Of a stretch of DNA of 64,000 nucleotides, positions 47,301 through 57,539 are shown piece after piece. How positions within the stretch are numbered: position 1 is the first letter of the stretch; each line of letters begins with the position of its first letter. The stretch lies in NCBI GenBank assembly GCA_036924285.1, contig JAYKYS010000002.1:39447501-39511500 (forward strand), written 5' to 3'. Both the position numbers and the translations under genes were made by a program. A model generated the notes under the pieces. It was given only the letters and a program-made list of their open reading frames with translations. It was not told the DNA's origin and searched no databases. Origin of the DNA: Asterella californica (Eukaryota; Streptophyta; Marchantiopsida; Marchantiales; Aytoniaceae).

Positions 47301-47343
47301 GGATTCCCAATCTTGTTAGGGGTTCTTGACCCTGCAGCTAATA
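44331..47343. other. 3.0-kb region between H2 and H3, no gene recognised
   Basis: It begins with the CTACTA repeat of H2 and ends with CTAATA next to H3. ORFs at 45512-45835, 46244-46507 and 46827-47117 lack domains. CAGTACAGTACAG-like words lie near both ends (44452-44490 and 47153-47164). The 91-bp duplication next to H3 is listed separately. Confidence 0.45.
47172..47340. repeat. Tandem duplication, period 91 bp
   Basis: CACGAAATTCATTA starts at 47172 and at 47263. Both copies run through GGATTCC..ATCTTGTTAGGGGTT to GCAGCTAA, with a few substitutions and small indels. H3 begins four bases after the second copy. Confidence 0.85.
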
Positions 47344-48087
47344 GGGGGTGTCAAAGTTAAAGGGAATATTTTTTCGGCGGGCGAAGGAATCTTTGCCGTA
47401 ACTCATCTGCGGCTATTATGTACAGTTTACTACGTCTAACTTTGTGATGGAACTACATCTTACATCCGCGGATATTTGAAGGGGGGTCTCAAACATAGAC
47501 TCGGAATATTATGTACTTTTTACTCTTAAATATCGTATTACTTGATATGATGAGGGGAAGACGAGTACGAGAAAGCACTCGCTTCTTGAAAAGTAACATT
47601 CAATTTGTGCTAAGTAGTGGAGGAGTGGCTGAAAGAACTTGAAAAAGAGAGCGTGAAAACATGTCGTCTGTTTGTGAAGAGGATGTTGTTTGTTGTTTCG
47701 AGATCAGTGAAGAGATTAAGTCAGATGAAGGTAGTTCTGAGAAGAATGAGAGTAGCGTAGTCAGTATCGATAGAGTTTCACCAGCTATGCCTCCCAAAAA
47801 TCAAGAAGCTTCGAGGAAAAGTAGAATTTGTTTGAATTCAGATGATTATGAGAAAATTGTTGCCTACATCGAAGACGAGGAGAACTTTGCTGCATTACAT
47901 GGTGCAGGAAGGAAGACGAAAGTTGGTGCGGGAAAGTGTCTCAGCAAAGCCACAGCTTTTGGTATTATGGCTGCTCAACTTTCAGGGAAGAATGGTTTCC
48001 CTGTAGTGACTGGTGTTGAATTAAAGAAATGATTCGAGAGATACGTGGATATGTACAAGAAGGTGAAAGAAATCCAAGACAGCACGG

Positions 48088-49460
48088 TGTCGCGCTACTT
48101 GGCGGCTACATGCTTGACTTCTACTCCGACGCTTAGGTTTGGTAGTTCTAGAAGTTAGCTCATATTACTTCTAGTCTTTTATGTATATGTTTGACACCTT
48201 TGCATACGGTGTTAACACTATTTTGAGTCCTAGTAGGCTGATAGTATGTTAGTTATCTTGTTCAAGCATTTGTGCGCTTGTGCAAGTGACTTCTTACTAG
48301 TCTATGACGTTCAATGTACATAACTTAGGGTTTCCATGCTGATAGTGGTTTGAGCTCATGGGTTGTACTTACTTGTCGCCCATGCACGCTTTCTAGCTAA
48401 TTTAAGTTATTTTTCAGGGCTATGTGTCATTTTAGGTAGTCTAAGTTATACGCTGGCACTCTAGGGGGCTTGACGTGGTAGCCTATGAGTGTAGAAAAGT
48501 TACCAGGTAGTTTAAGGCACAAAAGGACAGTCAAGTGGAGCTATGAACTCCCATTGGTCCATTTTTGTCTTTTGTGAAACTCTAAGTTTAGAAATAGAGC
48601 TCTAGAGGAGAGTTCGAAGAATTGGTGAGGGATCTTCGAAATCTGAGAACACAGGAGGAGAGAGCTCGTCGTGCCAAGCACTTTCAGTGAAATTTTTGCT
48701 CGATTTGGATCAATAAACAAGGAGTTATGCCCAATTGAAGTTCGGATTGTGCCAAAACTGCATCACTTTTGTTGATTTTGGGGTTTTCGGTGCCAATTGC
48801 AGCAGAATTGAGGAAATCACTTCAAAACTTCGTGGTTGCGTTCACTGTCAGGAGGGCTACGACTGTCCAAAAAGTTTCGTATCATTTGAGTAACCGAGTA
48901 ATTCAGGGCGGCCGCTGAAGCAGAGGGGGTCTGAAAAGCTCTTAATCTAGAGCAGCGACTTTAGAGAAGGAGATCTGGAGTTCTACAAACATTCAGGAGT
49001 CCCAACTTCACAGGGATGTTCAGCATCCTGTAGACTTCAAATACTGTGAGAAGATTTGAAATTCATCGAGCCAATTCTCTGTTCTATGTCTGAATAGCTG
49101 TCTAGGTACCAGAAATTGCCATAATTCTCTTATTCAGAACTTTTCTGTTCATATCTCCGTGTCAGAATTTGATCTCAGGTTGAAACTTCGTCTGTGAGTT
49201 CAGTAGTACCTCATTTGCATGTAGGGGAAGTTTAGAGGTCTAAACCTTCATAGTTTTCCTCTCTTTGAGTGTCAAAGTTCACCGCTTAAGCCTATTACTA
49301 CCAGTGAGACCTAAATTTCGCTTTTTGAGCATATCAGAGGATCCTACACTCCTGTGTGAGTGTTTATAGCTCCTGTTGTGACCTGAAAGCCAACCTCTTG
49401 AGTAAACAACCACAGCCAGAAGCCCGGCGCTTTCCTAGGTAGACGGATCACACTCCGACA
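48088..49460 (+). repeat. 5' LTR
   Basis: 1373 bp, TG...CA ends with the 5-bp inverted pair TGTCG/CGACA. It contains an AATAAA at 48712-48717 that may serve as polyadenylation signal of the RNA. No clear TATA box was chosen. Confidence 0.95.
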
Positions 49461-49471
49461 TACTCTCTTTT

Positions 49472-49489
49472 TGGTGAACTCGACGTGAA
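49472..49489 (+). promoter_or_regulatory. Candidate primer-binding site
   Basis: TGGTGAACTCGACGTGAA begins with the TGG expected opposite the CCA end of a tRNA, 11 bases behind the 5' LTR. It is not the common initiator-Met site (TGGTATCAGAG), and the matching tRNA could not be identified. Confidence 0.35.
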
Positions 49490-49536
49490 ACACCTAGGGT
49501 GGGAGTTTTCTTGAGAGTGTTACAGGATCAGATATC

Positions 49537-51909
49537 ATGGCCAACCAAGGATCATCAAGTGGAGGTGCTGCTGCTGCTCAGCAACCTATTCAGTTTGATG
49601 CTGCTACGATGAAGATGTTCCAAGCTTTTTCCATGTTTATGCAGCAGCAGCAGAGCACAGAGAGGAAGGAGGTATTAGCAACCAAGGCGTTGCAATCTGT
49701 GGTGCACCAGATGGATCAGTTCAAGGGGACAGATATTTCCAAGTACGTGCGATACTATGCTAGGGAGATGGAGGTGAACAAGGTACCTGAGAAGGAGATG
49801 GTGGAGAACTTTGAACTTGCTGTTGTCCCTGAGATTCGTGGGCGTGTGAAGGAGCTCAAGCAGCAGCAAGGACAGAGTTGGGAGAGCTTTATGCGCGCTT
49901 TGAAGGAGGAGTACTACACTGAAGATTCAGAGAGGGTGACCAAGAGAACATTCTTGGAGTGGGTGGTGAAGCCTAACAAAGGTTTGTCTGTAAATGAGTT
50001 GTTAAGGGAGTTTGATCGTCAGTATGCTCAGCTTTCTAGGACAGAAAAGCTTACACTAGAGGTGGAGAAGACCGAGCTTTTCCTACAAGCAGCGGACGTG
50101 ACTATTCAGGAGAAGCTTGAGTTGTTGCTGGAAGACAAGAGTGAGGAGAGAGGATTGAAGACTGATTGGAAGGAGGTTGAAGAGGCTGTCTCTTTGCTGA
50201 CCAAGAGACAGAGAAGAAGGGACAAGGTGGTGGTAAGTGAAGCAGCACCTCTGATAATTCCTGTCAAGCAGTTGCCTACTAAGCCCGCTTTGGTAATTGC
50301 TAGAGAGGAAGACTCACCGCTTGATGAGTTGATTAAGGGTATGAAGGAGCTTAAGCTTAAGCTCACTAGGTTAGAAGAGAAGGAGCAGAATGTACAGCCT
50401 GCTATGCAGAGACCTCAGATGAGAGAAGGCTTTGTTCATCGTTGTATATGGTGTGATAGCTTAGACCATGTAAGAAGAGATTGTGGGGAGTTCTCAGATG
50501 CATTGAGGAAGGATCTGATCTTCTTCAAAGATGGTAAGATCCATTTGAGAGAGACTGGGATGATGTTGGGAACCAACTTTGGCAAGGGTGGTATGAAGAG
50601 ACTTGTGAATGAGATATCAGCATCACATGCTGTTTCTCTTGTGAATGCTGCTACCTGTGGAGTGAAAGTGGAGATGGAGAGAGAGAAAGGGACTACTGGG
50701 TTGTGGTCAGATGTAGTGCGGTCCGTAGCTAGAACAGAGCTAGACAAGGATGTGCTACGAAGGGTTGGCAACTCAATTAGAGAAACTACAGGATGGAATG
50801 ACCCTGTGGATACTATGTCAGTGCATGCTTATGTTGCAAGAAGTCATCATGAAGCTGTACTAGAAGAAAAACGCAGGAGGGAGGATGCAGGTGAGGCTTC
50901 TACAGCCAAACGACCTGCTACAAGGAGTGAAAGGGCTAGACCAGAGGCAAGGCAGGAGACAACACCTACTCGGGAAGAGACTATGGAGGATCTACCACCT
51001 ACAACACCAAAGGAGAAGGAGAGAAGCAAGGAGAAGGGTAAGATGCCTGCATACAAACTTCAGTCTGATATTGAGATTGCTACAGACCTGAAGCAGGTGT
51101 TAGAGAATCGTATCTTGAATGGGAAGGTTGAGTTTACCTTGGGTGAGATTCTTGGGATAGCAAAGCGTGAGTTCCATGAGGTTATCATAGATATCATCAA
51201 GAGGAAACGTCAGATTTTGGGTGAAGCAGCTACGCTTAACGCTCTAGGGACCAAACTGTCGGAGGATGAGGAGGATGAGATTGCTGGTTATTGCTCTCAA
51301 GTATCAGAGGGAAGATCAGATCAGCACGTGAGGTTTGAAGATGAGGTGGAAGCATCGCAGAAGAGCCATTATTCTCACAACCATTGGGCGAGAGCAACCA
51401 CAGAGACCTTGGTGAAGCTGGGAGATCTAGAGGAACCTGTGGTGGCGTTGATTGATCATGGCTCAGAGATTAATCTGATGTCTAAGGAGCTGTACAAGCG
51501 TGGGAGGTGGCCCATAGACACCGATCATGGATGGCTTATCCGTGCTGCCAACAACCAGAGGGGAGAACTCTATGGTGCTTGTCCCAACATCAAGGTAACT
51601 GTGGGTGACATCAGTGATGTTCAGAATTTCTTTGTGCAGGACATGTCAACCTATCCTATCATTCTAGGGCAGCCTTACATTACTGCTGTTAGAATGGAGA
51701 CACGAGTTATGGATGATGGTTCAGCTTATGCTAGGATACGTAGTAGAGATGGCAAAAGAGCTGTTCAGTTTTTGACCGTTGCTGCAGAACATGAGAGGAA
51801 TCGTGATAGCTTGAGAGACCGTCCACTACCTAAGATTACTCAGGAGTTTAGAGAGTCTAGGGGTTTTGGCAGAGTACCATTGAAGAGCGAGACTTCAACG
51901 GTACAGTAG
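49537..51909 (+). CDS. gag: Gag-protease polyprotein of the LTR retrotransposon
   Basis: 790 codons from ATGGCC. The N-terminal half is a capsid-like retrotransposon gag domain (roughly 45-240, rich in charged helices, with WESFMRALKEEYYTEDSERV near 120-140). A CCHC zinc knuckle follows (Cys303, Cys306, His311, Cys316, in CIWCDSLDHVRRDC), which binds RNA. After a charged linker an aspartic protease domain has the active-site triad Asp640-His-Gly in ALIDHGSEINLM (canonical D-S/T-G). The ORF ends TAG at 51907. Because protease is here and reverse transcriptase is in the next frame, the frameshift separates gag-PR from RT-RH-IN. The substitution at the middle triad position is unusual but occurs in plant gypsy elements as far as I recall. 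Confidence 0.9.
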   Translation: MANQGSSSGGAAAAQQPIQFDAATMKMFQAFSMFMQQQQSTERKEVLATKALQSVVHQMDQFKGTDISKYVRYYAREMEVNKVPEKEMVENFELAVVPEIRGRVKELKQQQGQSWESFMRALKEEYYTEDSERVTKRTFLEWVVKPNKGLSVNELLREFDRQYAQLSRTEKLTLEVEKTELFLQAADVTIQEKLELLLEDKSEERGLKTDWKEVEEAVSLLTKRQRRRDKVVVSEAAPLIIPVKQLPTKPALVIAREEDSPLDELIKGMKELKLKLTRLEEKEQNVQPAMQRPQMREGFVHRCIWCDSLDHVRRDCGEFSDALRKDLIFFKDGKIHLRETGMMLGTNFGKGGMKRLVNEISASHAVSLVNAATCGVKVEMEREKGTTGLWSDVVRSVARTELDKDVLRRVGNSIRETTGWNDPVDTMSVHAYVARSHHEAVLEEKRRREDAGEASTAKRPATRSERARPEARQETTPTREETMEDLPPTTPKEKERSKEKGKMPAYKLQSDIEIATDLKQVLENRILNGKVEFTLGEILGIAKREFHEVIIDIIKRKRQILGEAATLNALGTKLSEDEEDEIAGYCSQVSEGRSDQHVRFEDEVEASQKSHYSHNHWARATTETLVKLGDLEEPVVALIDHGSEINLMSKELYKRGRWPIDTDHGWLIRAANNQRGELYGACPNIKVTVGDISDVQNFFVQDMSTYPIILGQPYITAVRMETRVMDDGSAYARIRSRDGKRAVQFLTVAAEHERNRDSLRDRPLPKITQEFRESRGFGRVPLKSETSTVQ
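51861..51904 (+). promoter_or_regulatory. Putative -1 programmed ribosomal frameshift signal
   Basis: The heptamer G GGT TTT (51861-51867), read in the gag frame, fits X-XXY-YYZ. Six bases later a stem-loop forms: GTACC-A-TTGAAG (51874-51885) pairs with CTTCAA-C-GGTAC (51893-51904), 11 base pairs with one A/C mismatch and a 7-nt loop. The pol frame has a TAG at 51858-51860 and opens exactly at the heptamer. Confidence 0.8.
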
Positions 51910-54900
51910 AGCTAGGATTCTCGCCTGATCCAGTAGAGCATGAGGCTTTATCCACTGGCTTCTTAGGATTGACGGCATGTGGGTCAGTGTGTTATAGGAA
52001 GGTTGAGAATCTGAAGAGGTTTGAGAGGCAACATGTGAAGTGTGTACAGCAGTCTTTGTGGGACAGTGGAGAGTTAGCAGGAGATGAATATATATCTGGA
52101 GTGTTTGAAGAGCAGTATTTGGTAGATACTATAGGGGAGTTGAAATCTATAGTAGAAAGTTCTGTAGATGATGTAGATAGAGTGGTGAGAGTGAGCTCCA
52201 AGGAGCTTTATGATGTAATTGATAAGTTTATAGATCGACAAGAGGTGTATGTGGAGACCAAGTACAAGTCAGTGGCAAAGAAAGTTAAACCAGTGGCTTT
52301 GCCTTTACCACTCGACTACAATCAGAAGATGGAGCAAGCTGCACGAGAACCGACGCTCAGAGGACCGAGAAGAATTGGGCACCAGTTCACAGAAACAACA
52401 CTGAAGGAGCTGAGGATTGGAGGTGATGGGTTTCTTACTGAGCAAGAGAAGAAGAGCTTCAAGGAGATGCTATCTAGGCATGGTAAGGCATTTGCGTTTG
52501 AGTCACATGAAGTAGGATGTGTAGGTCCAAGTGTAGTTGCACCTATGGTAATCTTTACTATACCGCATGTGCCTTGGAATCTACGTCCTATCCCTGTGCC
52601 TAGAGCTCATCTGCCAAAGCTGATAGACTTGCTCAATGAGAGGATTAGGATGGGTATCTTGGAACCATCTATAGCTCCCTATTCTAGCAGATGGTTTACT
52701 GTTCCGAAGAAAAGTGGAGCTTTGAGATTCATTCAAGATATGCAGCCAGTTAACAAGGTGACTATCAGGAATATGGGTATAGGACCTATTGTAGACGAGT
52801 TTGCAGAGGCTTTTGCTGGTCGTGCTATCTATTCAATGGGAGACTTATATTCAGGTTACGATCAGTTTCAGTTATCCTCTGAGAGTAGAGACTTAACTAC
52901 AATGAGGACACCTTTGGGGTTACTAAGGATGTGCACCTTGCCACAAGGTGCTACCAATTCTGTAGCGCATATGATGAATGGCATGAACAAAGTTTTGAGG
53001 GACTTCATTCCTGAAAAAACTATGCCATTCCTTGATGATGTGCCGATCAAAGGGTGTGCTGAGGAGGAGAAGAATGAGGTAAAAGATCAGAGGGGGTGCC
53101 GTAAGTTTGTAGCAGATCACATAGCTGATTGTGATAAGATACTGAGTCGACTGGAAGAGGTTCATTTGACTTTATCAGGAGCCAAGTCTGTGTTTGGAGT
53201 ACAAGAGGTGTTAATAGTGGGACATCTGTGTGGATCTTATGGTCGGAAACCTTGTCCAAACAAGGTTGATGCCATCCGAAGGATGAAGGAGACATGTGGA
53301 TCGGTTACTGAGGTGAGAAGGTTTCTAGGAGCATGTGTGTTTTATCATATATGGATTCCACACTTTGCACATGTAGCAGATCCGTTGTACAAGCTGCTGA
53401 GGAAAGGGCAAAGATTTCAGTGGCAAGAGGAGCAAAGCGAGTGTATGAGGAAGTTGAAGGATCTTTTAGCTTCACCACCAACTCTACGGAAGGTAACATA
53501 TGAGTTGGGCAGATCTGTTATCCTTACTGTTGATACTAGTCCTATTGGCATTGGATGGGCTGTAGGGCAAGACGATGAGGATGGGAATAGATATGTGGTG
53601 CGTTTTGGTGCTAAGGTATTAAGTTCACGGCAGAGAGACTACCCTCAGGTCAAGAGAGAGCTATGGGGAGTAGTTACTGCGATGAAGAGTGATAAGGAAT
53701 ACTTGATAGGAGCACCTGTGGTTGTGGAGACGGATTGTTTACCTCTCTTGGGAATGATCACTAGCTGTACAACTCCAGATATTGCTATGTTGAGATGGAT
53801 AGCGTATATCAAGTCCTTGAACCCAGAGTTTAGACATATTGCAGGGAAGGACAATCCTGTGGCAGATATGTTATCAAGGGCTAGGTATTACGATGAGAAA
53901 GAAATGATAGATGATCAAGAAGATGTGGGAACAGAGTTCTATTCTAGTGCTCTTGCTAGAAGAGATAGAAGCTGTTTTGCAGCCTCGTTGGAGTTTTTTG
54001 AGGAAACTATGTATGATGGCGAGTGGTTGGATCTTGGGCGCTATTTGAGTTCATTGGAAAGACAAGAAGGCTGGTCTGATGCAGATTTCAAGAGGATCCG
54101 TAGAACAGCTTATGGTTACTTTTTACATGGAGGACATCTATGGAAGCGCCCTAAGCTACAAGGAGGTATACCGCAGCGGGTGGTATGTGACTTGGAATTG
54201 CAGCAGAAGCTGATCAAGGAGTTCCATGAGAGTTTATGGGCTGGTCATAGAGGAGTTTGGGCTACATTTGCCAAGATGAAGGAAAAGTATTGGTGGAAGG
54301 GTATGTATAAGGATGTAGTACAGTTTGTTTCATCTTGTATACCCTGCCAGATGTATTCCAACGTACGTCATCGTGATGGATTGCATCCTACTTATCCTTT
54401 AGCCATTCATTACAAATGGGTAGTTGATCTGGTAACTATGCCATTTGGACTTGGACAAATGAGGTATCTAGTCTTGGCTAGAGAAGATCTATCTAACCAA
54501 GTTGAAGGTCGTGCTCTGAGGACGAAGACCACTGCTAGTGTCTGCCGCTTTCTACTTGAAGATGTTATTTGTAGGTATGGGTGTGTGGGAAAGATCACTG
54601 CAGATAGGGGTGAGCTGGATGCACAAGAAGCAGTTGAATTCTTCAAGCGATTGGGAATCAAGTTGGCGTTAACCACTGCTTACAATCCTGAAGGGAATGG
54701 CAAGAGCGAAAGAGGTCATCCGCCAATCATCAAAGCTTTGGTAAAAGCTTGCAAGGGTAAGATCCGTGAATGGCCTAGACTGTTACCATTTGCTTTGTGG
54801 GCAGATCGTACAACTCATAGTACCGTTACAGGTTACATGCCAGCAGAGTTGATACTAGGGCAAAAACCTGTGATGCCGATTGAGGAGGTTGTGCCTACTT

Positions 54901-55373
54901 GGAATGTTTTGCCATGGGAAGATGGTAGAAGTACGGAGGATCTTCTTGCATTAAGGATCCAGCAGTTAGAACGAAGACCTGAGGATGTTGCCAAAGCTGT
55001 GGAAAGGTTAAAGACTGCTAGAGAGAGAAACAAAGGCAGATTTGATAGGACGCATAGATTACGACCCAAACCAGTTAAGGAAGGTGATTGGGTGTTAGTC
55101 TATGATAGTAGTCTTGATAATCAGCATAGCGCTATCAGAAAGTTTTCCAAGAGATGGTTCGGACCTTATGTGGTGTTAGAAGTTTATGATAATGCCACAT
55201 ACTCTTTGAGAGAGTTAGATGGTGCAGTGCTCAAGATACCAGTCGCAGGGAAGAGAATCAAGCTCTTCAGAAGAAGAGGGGAGGACCAGAACATTGCAGA
55301 GCTTACTGAGAATGAAGCTGAAGACTCAATGGAGGTTGAAGATGAATTTGAAGTTGAAGCTGAAGAGTCTTGA
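51861..55373 (+). CDS. pol: Reverse transcriptase-RNase H-integrase polyprotein (pol), expressed by frameshift
   Basis: The frame is open from 51861 to a TGA at 55371; the first in-frame ATG is only at 52329, 156 codons later, so translation from gag by -1 shifting is likely. Residues are counted from base 51969. The RT has RWFTVPKKSGALRFIQDMQP (primer grip region), MGDLYSGYDQFQL and the catalytic FLDDVPI with Asp356/357. RNase H starts with ILTVDTSPIGIGWAVGQ, about residue 518. The integrase has an HHCC finger (HESLWAGHRG ... CIPC), then WVVDLVTMPFG, ITADRG and GNGKSERGH for the D, D, E residues. A C-terminal GPY/F module (RWFGPYVVLEVYDNATYSL) and an acidic tail follow. No chromodomain is evident. 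All catalytic residues are present. Confidence 0.92.
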   Translation, partial: GFWQSTIEERDFNGTVELGFSPDPVEHEALSTGFLGLTACGSVCYRKVENLKRFERQHVKCVQQSLWDSGELAGDEYISGVFEEQYLVDTIGELKSIVESSVDDVDRVVRVSSKELYDVIDKFIDRQEVYVETKYKSVAKKVKPVALPLPLDYNQKMEQAAREPTLRGPRRIGHQFTETTLKELRIGGDGFLTEQEKKSFKEMLSRHGKAFAFESHEVGCVGPSVVAPMVIFTIPHVPWNLRPIPVPRAHLPKLIDLLNERIRMGILEPSIAPYSSRWFTVPKKSGALRFIQDMQPVNKVTIRNMGIGPIVDEFAEAFAGRAIYSMGDLYSGYDQFQLSSESRDLTTMRTPLGLLRMCTLPQGATNSVAHMMNGMNKVLRDFIPEKTMPFLDDVPIKGCAEEEKNEVKDQRGCRKFVADHIADCDKILSRLEEVHLTLSGAKSVFGVQEVLIVGHLCGSYGRKPCPNKVDAIRRMKETCGSVTEVRRFLGACVFYHIWIPHFAHVADPLYKLLRKGQRFQWQEEQSECMRKLKDLLASPPTLRKVTYELGRSVILTVDTSPIGIGWAVGQDDEDGNRYVVRFGAKVLSSRQRDYPQVKRELWGVVTAMKSDKEYLIGAPVVVETDCLPLLGMITSCTTPDIAMLRWIAYIKSLNPEFRHIAGKDNPVADMLSRARYYDEKEMIDDQEDVGTEFYSSALARRDRSCFAASLEFFEETMYDGEWLDLGRYLSSLERQEGWSDADFKRIRRTAYGYFLHGGHLWKRPKLQGGIPQRVVCDLELQQKLIKEFHESLWAGHRGVWATFAKMKEKYWWKGMYKDVVQFVSSCIPCQMYSNVRHRDGLHPTYPLAIHYKWVVDLVTMPFGLGQMRYLVLAREDLSNQVEGRALRTKTTASVCRFLLEDVICRYGCVGKITADRGELDAQEAVEFFKRLGIKLALTTAYNPEGNGKSERGHPPIIKALVKACKGKIREWPRLLPFALWADRTTHSTVTGYMPAELILGQKPVMPIEEVVPTWNVLPWEDGRSTEDLLALRIQQLERRPEDVAKAVERLKTARERNKGRFDRTHRLRPKPVKEGDWVLVYDSSLDNQHSAIRKFSKRWFGPYVVLEVYDNATYSLRELDGAVLKIPVAGKRIKLFRRRGEDQNIAELTENEAEDSMEVEDEFEVEAEES

Positions 55374-55409
55374 TCTGGATCTGGCACATACCGGAGGATG
55401 TGCAGGTTC

Positions 55410-55421
55410 AGAGGGGGTGGA
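55410..55421 (+). promoter_or_regulatory. Polypurine tract
   Basis: AGAGGGGGTGGA stands directly before the 3' LTR and would prime plus-strand DNA synthesis. Confidence 0.75.
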
Positions 55422-56794
55422 TGTCGCGCTACTTGGCGGCTACATGCTTGACTTCTACTCCGACGCTTAGGTTTGGTAGTTCTAGAAGTTAGCTCATATT
55501 ACTTCTAGTCTTTTATGTATATGTTTGACACCTTTGCATACGGTGTTAACACTATTTTGAGTCCTAGTAGGCTGATAGTATGTTAGTTATCTTGTTCAAG
55601 CATTTGTGCGCTTGTGCAAGTGACTTCTTACTAGTCTATGACGTTCAATGTACATAACTTAGGGTTTCCATGCTGATAGTGGTTTGAGCTCATGGGTTGT
55701 ACTTACTTGTCGCCCATGCACGCTTTCTAGCTAATTTAAGTTATTTTTCAGGGCTATGTGTCATTTTAGGTAGTCTAAGTTATACGCTGGCACTCTAGGG
55801 GGCTTGACGTGGTAGCCTATGAGTGTAGAAAAGTTACCAGGTAGTTTAAGGCACAAAAGGACAGTCAAGTGGAGCTATGAACTCCCATTGGTCCATTTTT
55901 GTCTTTTGTGAAACTCTAAGTTTAGAAATAGAGCTCTAGAGGAGAGTTCGAAGAATTGGTGAGGGATCTTCGAAATCTGAGAACACAGGAGGAGAGAGCT
56001 CGTCGTGCCAAGCACTTTCAGTGAAATTTTTGCTCGATTTGGATCAATAAACAAGGAGTTATGCCCAATTGAAGTTCGGATTGTGCCAAAACTGCATCAC
56101 TTTTGTTGATTTTGGGGTTTTCGGTGCCAATTGCAGCAGAATTGAGGAAATCACTTCAAAACTTCGTGGTTGCGTTCACTGTCAGGAGGGCTACGACTGT
56201 CCAAAAAGTTTCGTATCATTTGAGTAACCGAGTAATTCAGGGCGGCCGCTGAAGCAGAGGGGGTCTGAAAAGCTCTTAATCTAGAGCAGCGACTTTAGAG
56301 AAGGAGATCTGGAGTTCTACAAACATTCAGGAGTCCCAACTTCACAGGGATGTTCAGCATCCTGTAGACTTCAAATACTGTGAGAAGATTTGAAATTCAT
56401 CGAGCCAATTCTCTGTTCTATGTCTGAATAGCTGTCTAGGTACCAGAAATTGCCATAATTCTCTTATTCAGAACTTTTCTGTTCATATCTCCGTGTCAGA
56501 ATTTGATCTCAGGTTGAAACTTCGTCTGTGAGTTCAGTAGTACCTCATTTGCATGTAGGGGAAGTTTAGAGGTCTAAACCTTCATAGTTTTCCTCTCTTT
56601 GAGTGTCAAAGTTCACCGCTTAAGCCTATTACTACCAGTGAGACCTAAATTTCGCTTTTTGAGCATATCAGAGGATCCTACACTCCTGTGTGAGTGTTTA
56701 TAGCTCCTGTTGTGACCTGAAAGCCAACCTCTTGAGTAAACAACCACAGCCAGAAGCCCGGCGCTTTCCTAGGTAGACGGATCACACTCCGACA
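55422..56794 (+). repeat. 3' LTR
   Basis: Same length as the 5' LTR (1373 bp) and, by reading, the same sequence; offset 7334 bp. AATAAA at 56046-56051. Confidence 0.95.
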
Positions 56795-57539
56795 ACGGGT
56801 GGAGGACTCACTGAGGATGAGATGTTGACTGGGTTGACATTGGAAGAGAACTTGAATGAGAAATGTCCTCATTTCTTTCGGATGAATGCTATTTTTGGAA
56901 GTCGTGCGAACATCCTGCGTTGTATTCTCAAGGAATATCAGAGGAGGAGTTTGAAGGTTTAGACTCTCAATGTCAAACTGAGAATACTATTCCTCGGCCA
57001 GCTCCTCGCTATGATCATGAGAATACCCAATTTCAAGAAGGTGATGGAGATACAAATATTTCTCAATGCAAAGGTGTCGACTATCAAGGTGCAGACGAAA
57101 CGATGAGTCCATTTGCAGAAGATGAAATGAGTTTTGAAGACGAAGAAGTTGGTCACAGAGAGACGAGCAGTGGAACCTCTATTGTCTCTGAGCCTTTGCG
57201 TGACACATCTAGAAATCAGAGGCCACCAAACGCTCACAACATGAAAGTAGGTGTGTTGAATTTGTACGAGGAAAGTATCAAAGAGAAAGTTCAGTACAGA
57301 AAAGTTTACGTAGAATATCGTATGGCCACATTGGAAGAGAAGAAGAGAGCTAGAGAGAGTCACGAGAAAGAGGAGAGTAGAAAGAGACACGCTTCGTTAT
57401 TTGTTGAATTACACAAAGCTGGCAAGACATTCAAGGAAATAAGAGAAATTATTGAGAAACTTGACGATATGTAACCGATGTTTTCATATGAGTAAAAGTT
57501 GAAGTTCATTGCGTGCCTCTTAAGACTCTCTTCCTTTCA

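Larger units (their letters stand above)
48088..56794 (+). mobile_element. Young Ty3/gypsy LTR retrotransposon, 8707 bp
   Basis: Two LTRs of 1373 bp each, apparently identical by eye, begin TGTCG and end CGACA. ACGG flanks both sides (48084-48087 and 56795-56798), a 4-bp target duplication. A polypurine tract precedes the 3' LTR. Two long intact ORFs encode gag-protease and RT-RNaseH-integrase, in the Ty3/gypsy order (integrase last). Identical LTRs and intact ORFs mean a recent insertion that may still be competent. It lies in the Myb-like gene of H3. Confidence 0.95.
47661..57474 (+). pseudogene. H3 Myb/SANT-like gene, interrupted by the LTR retrotransposon
   Basis: Left part 47661-48087: an N-terminal acidic segment, then DDYEKIVAYIEDEENFAALH and LSKATAFGIMAAQLSGKNGF. 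A TGA at 48030 stands where the H2 copy has Arg (CGA), and then FERYVDMYKKVKEI. The LTR element is inserted at 48088. The right part resumes at 56795 with GLTEDEM and TLEENLNEKCPHFFRMNAIF, followed by GSRANI, an acidic linker, VGVLNLYEESIKEKVQYRKV, and a charged coiled coil ending IREIIEKLDDM at 57474. Near 56920 the frame changes. It is the best preserved of the three copies. The pre-insertion stop could be a deaminated CpG. Its role in an active element would be to bind the ends with the transposase. Confidence 0.8.

Noticed and set aside
44331..47343. The 3-kb region between H2 and H3 as a transposon of its own
   Set aside because: The inverted ends bordering it belong to H2 and H3, because their subterminal sequences and genes continue outward, away from this region.
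49472..49489. Primer-binding site for initiator methionine tRNA
   Set aside because: The sequence does not match TGGTATCAGAG; kept only as an unassigned candidate.
56959..57390. Minus-strand ORF of 143 codons
   Set aside because: Antisense of the right part of the H3 Myb-like gene.
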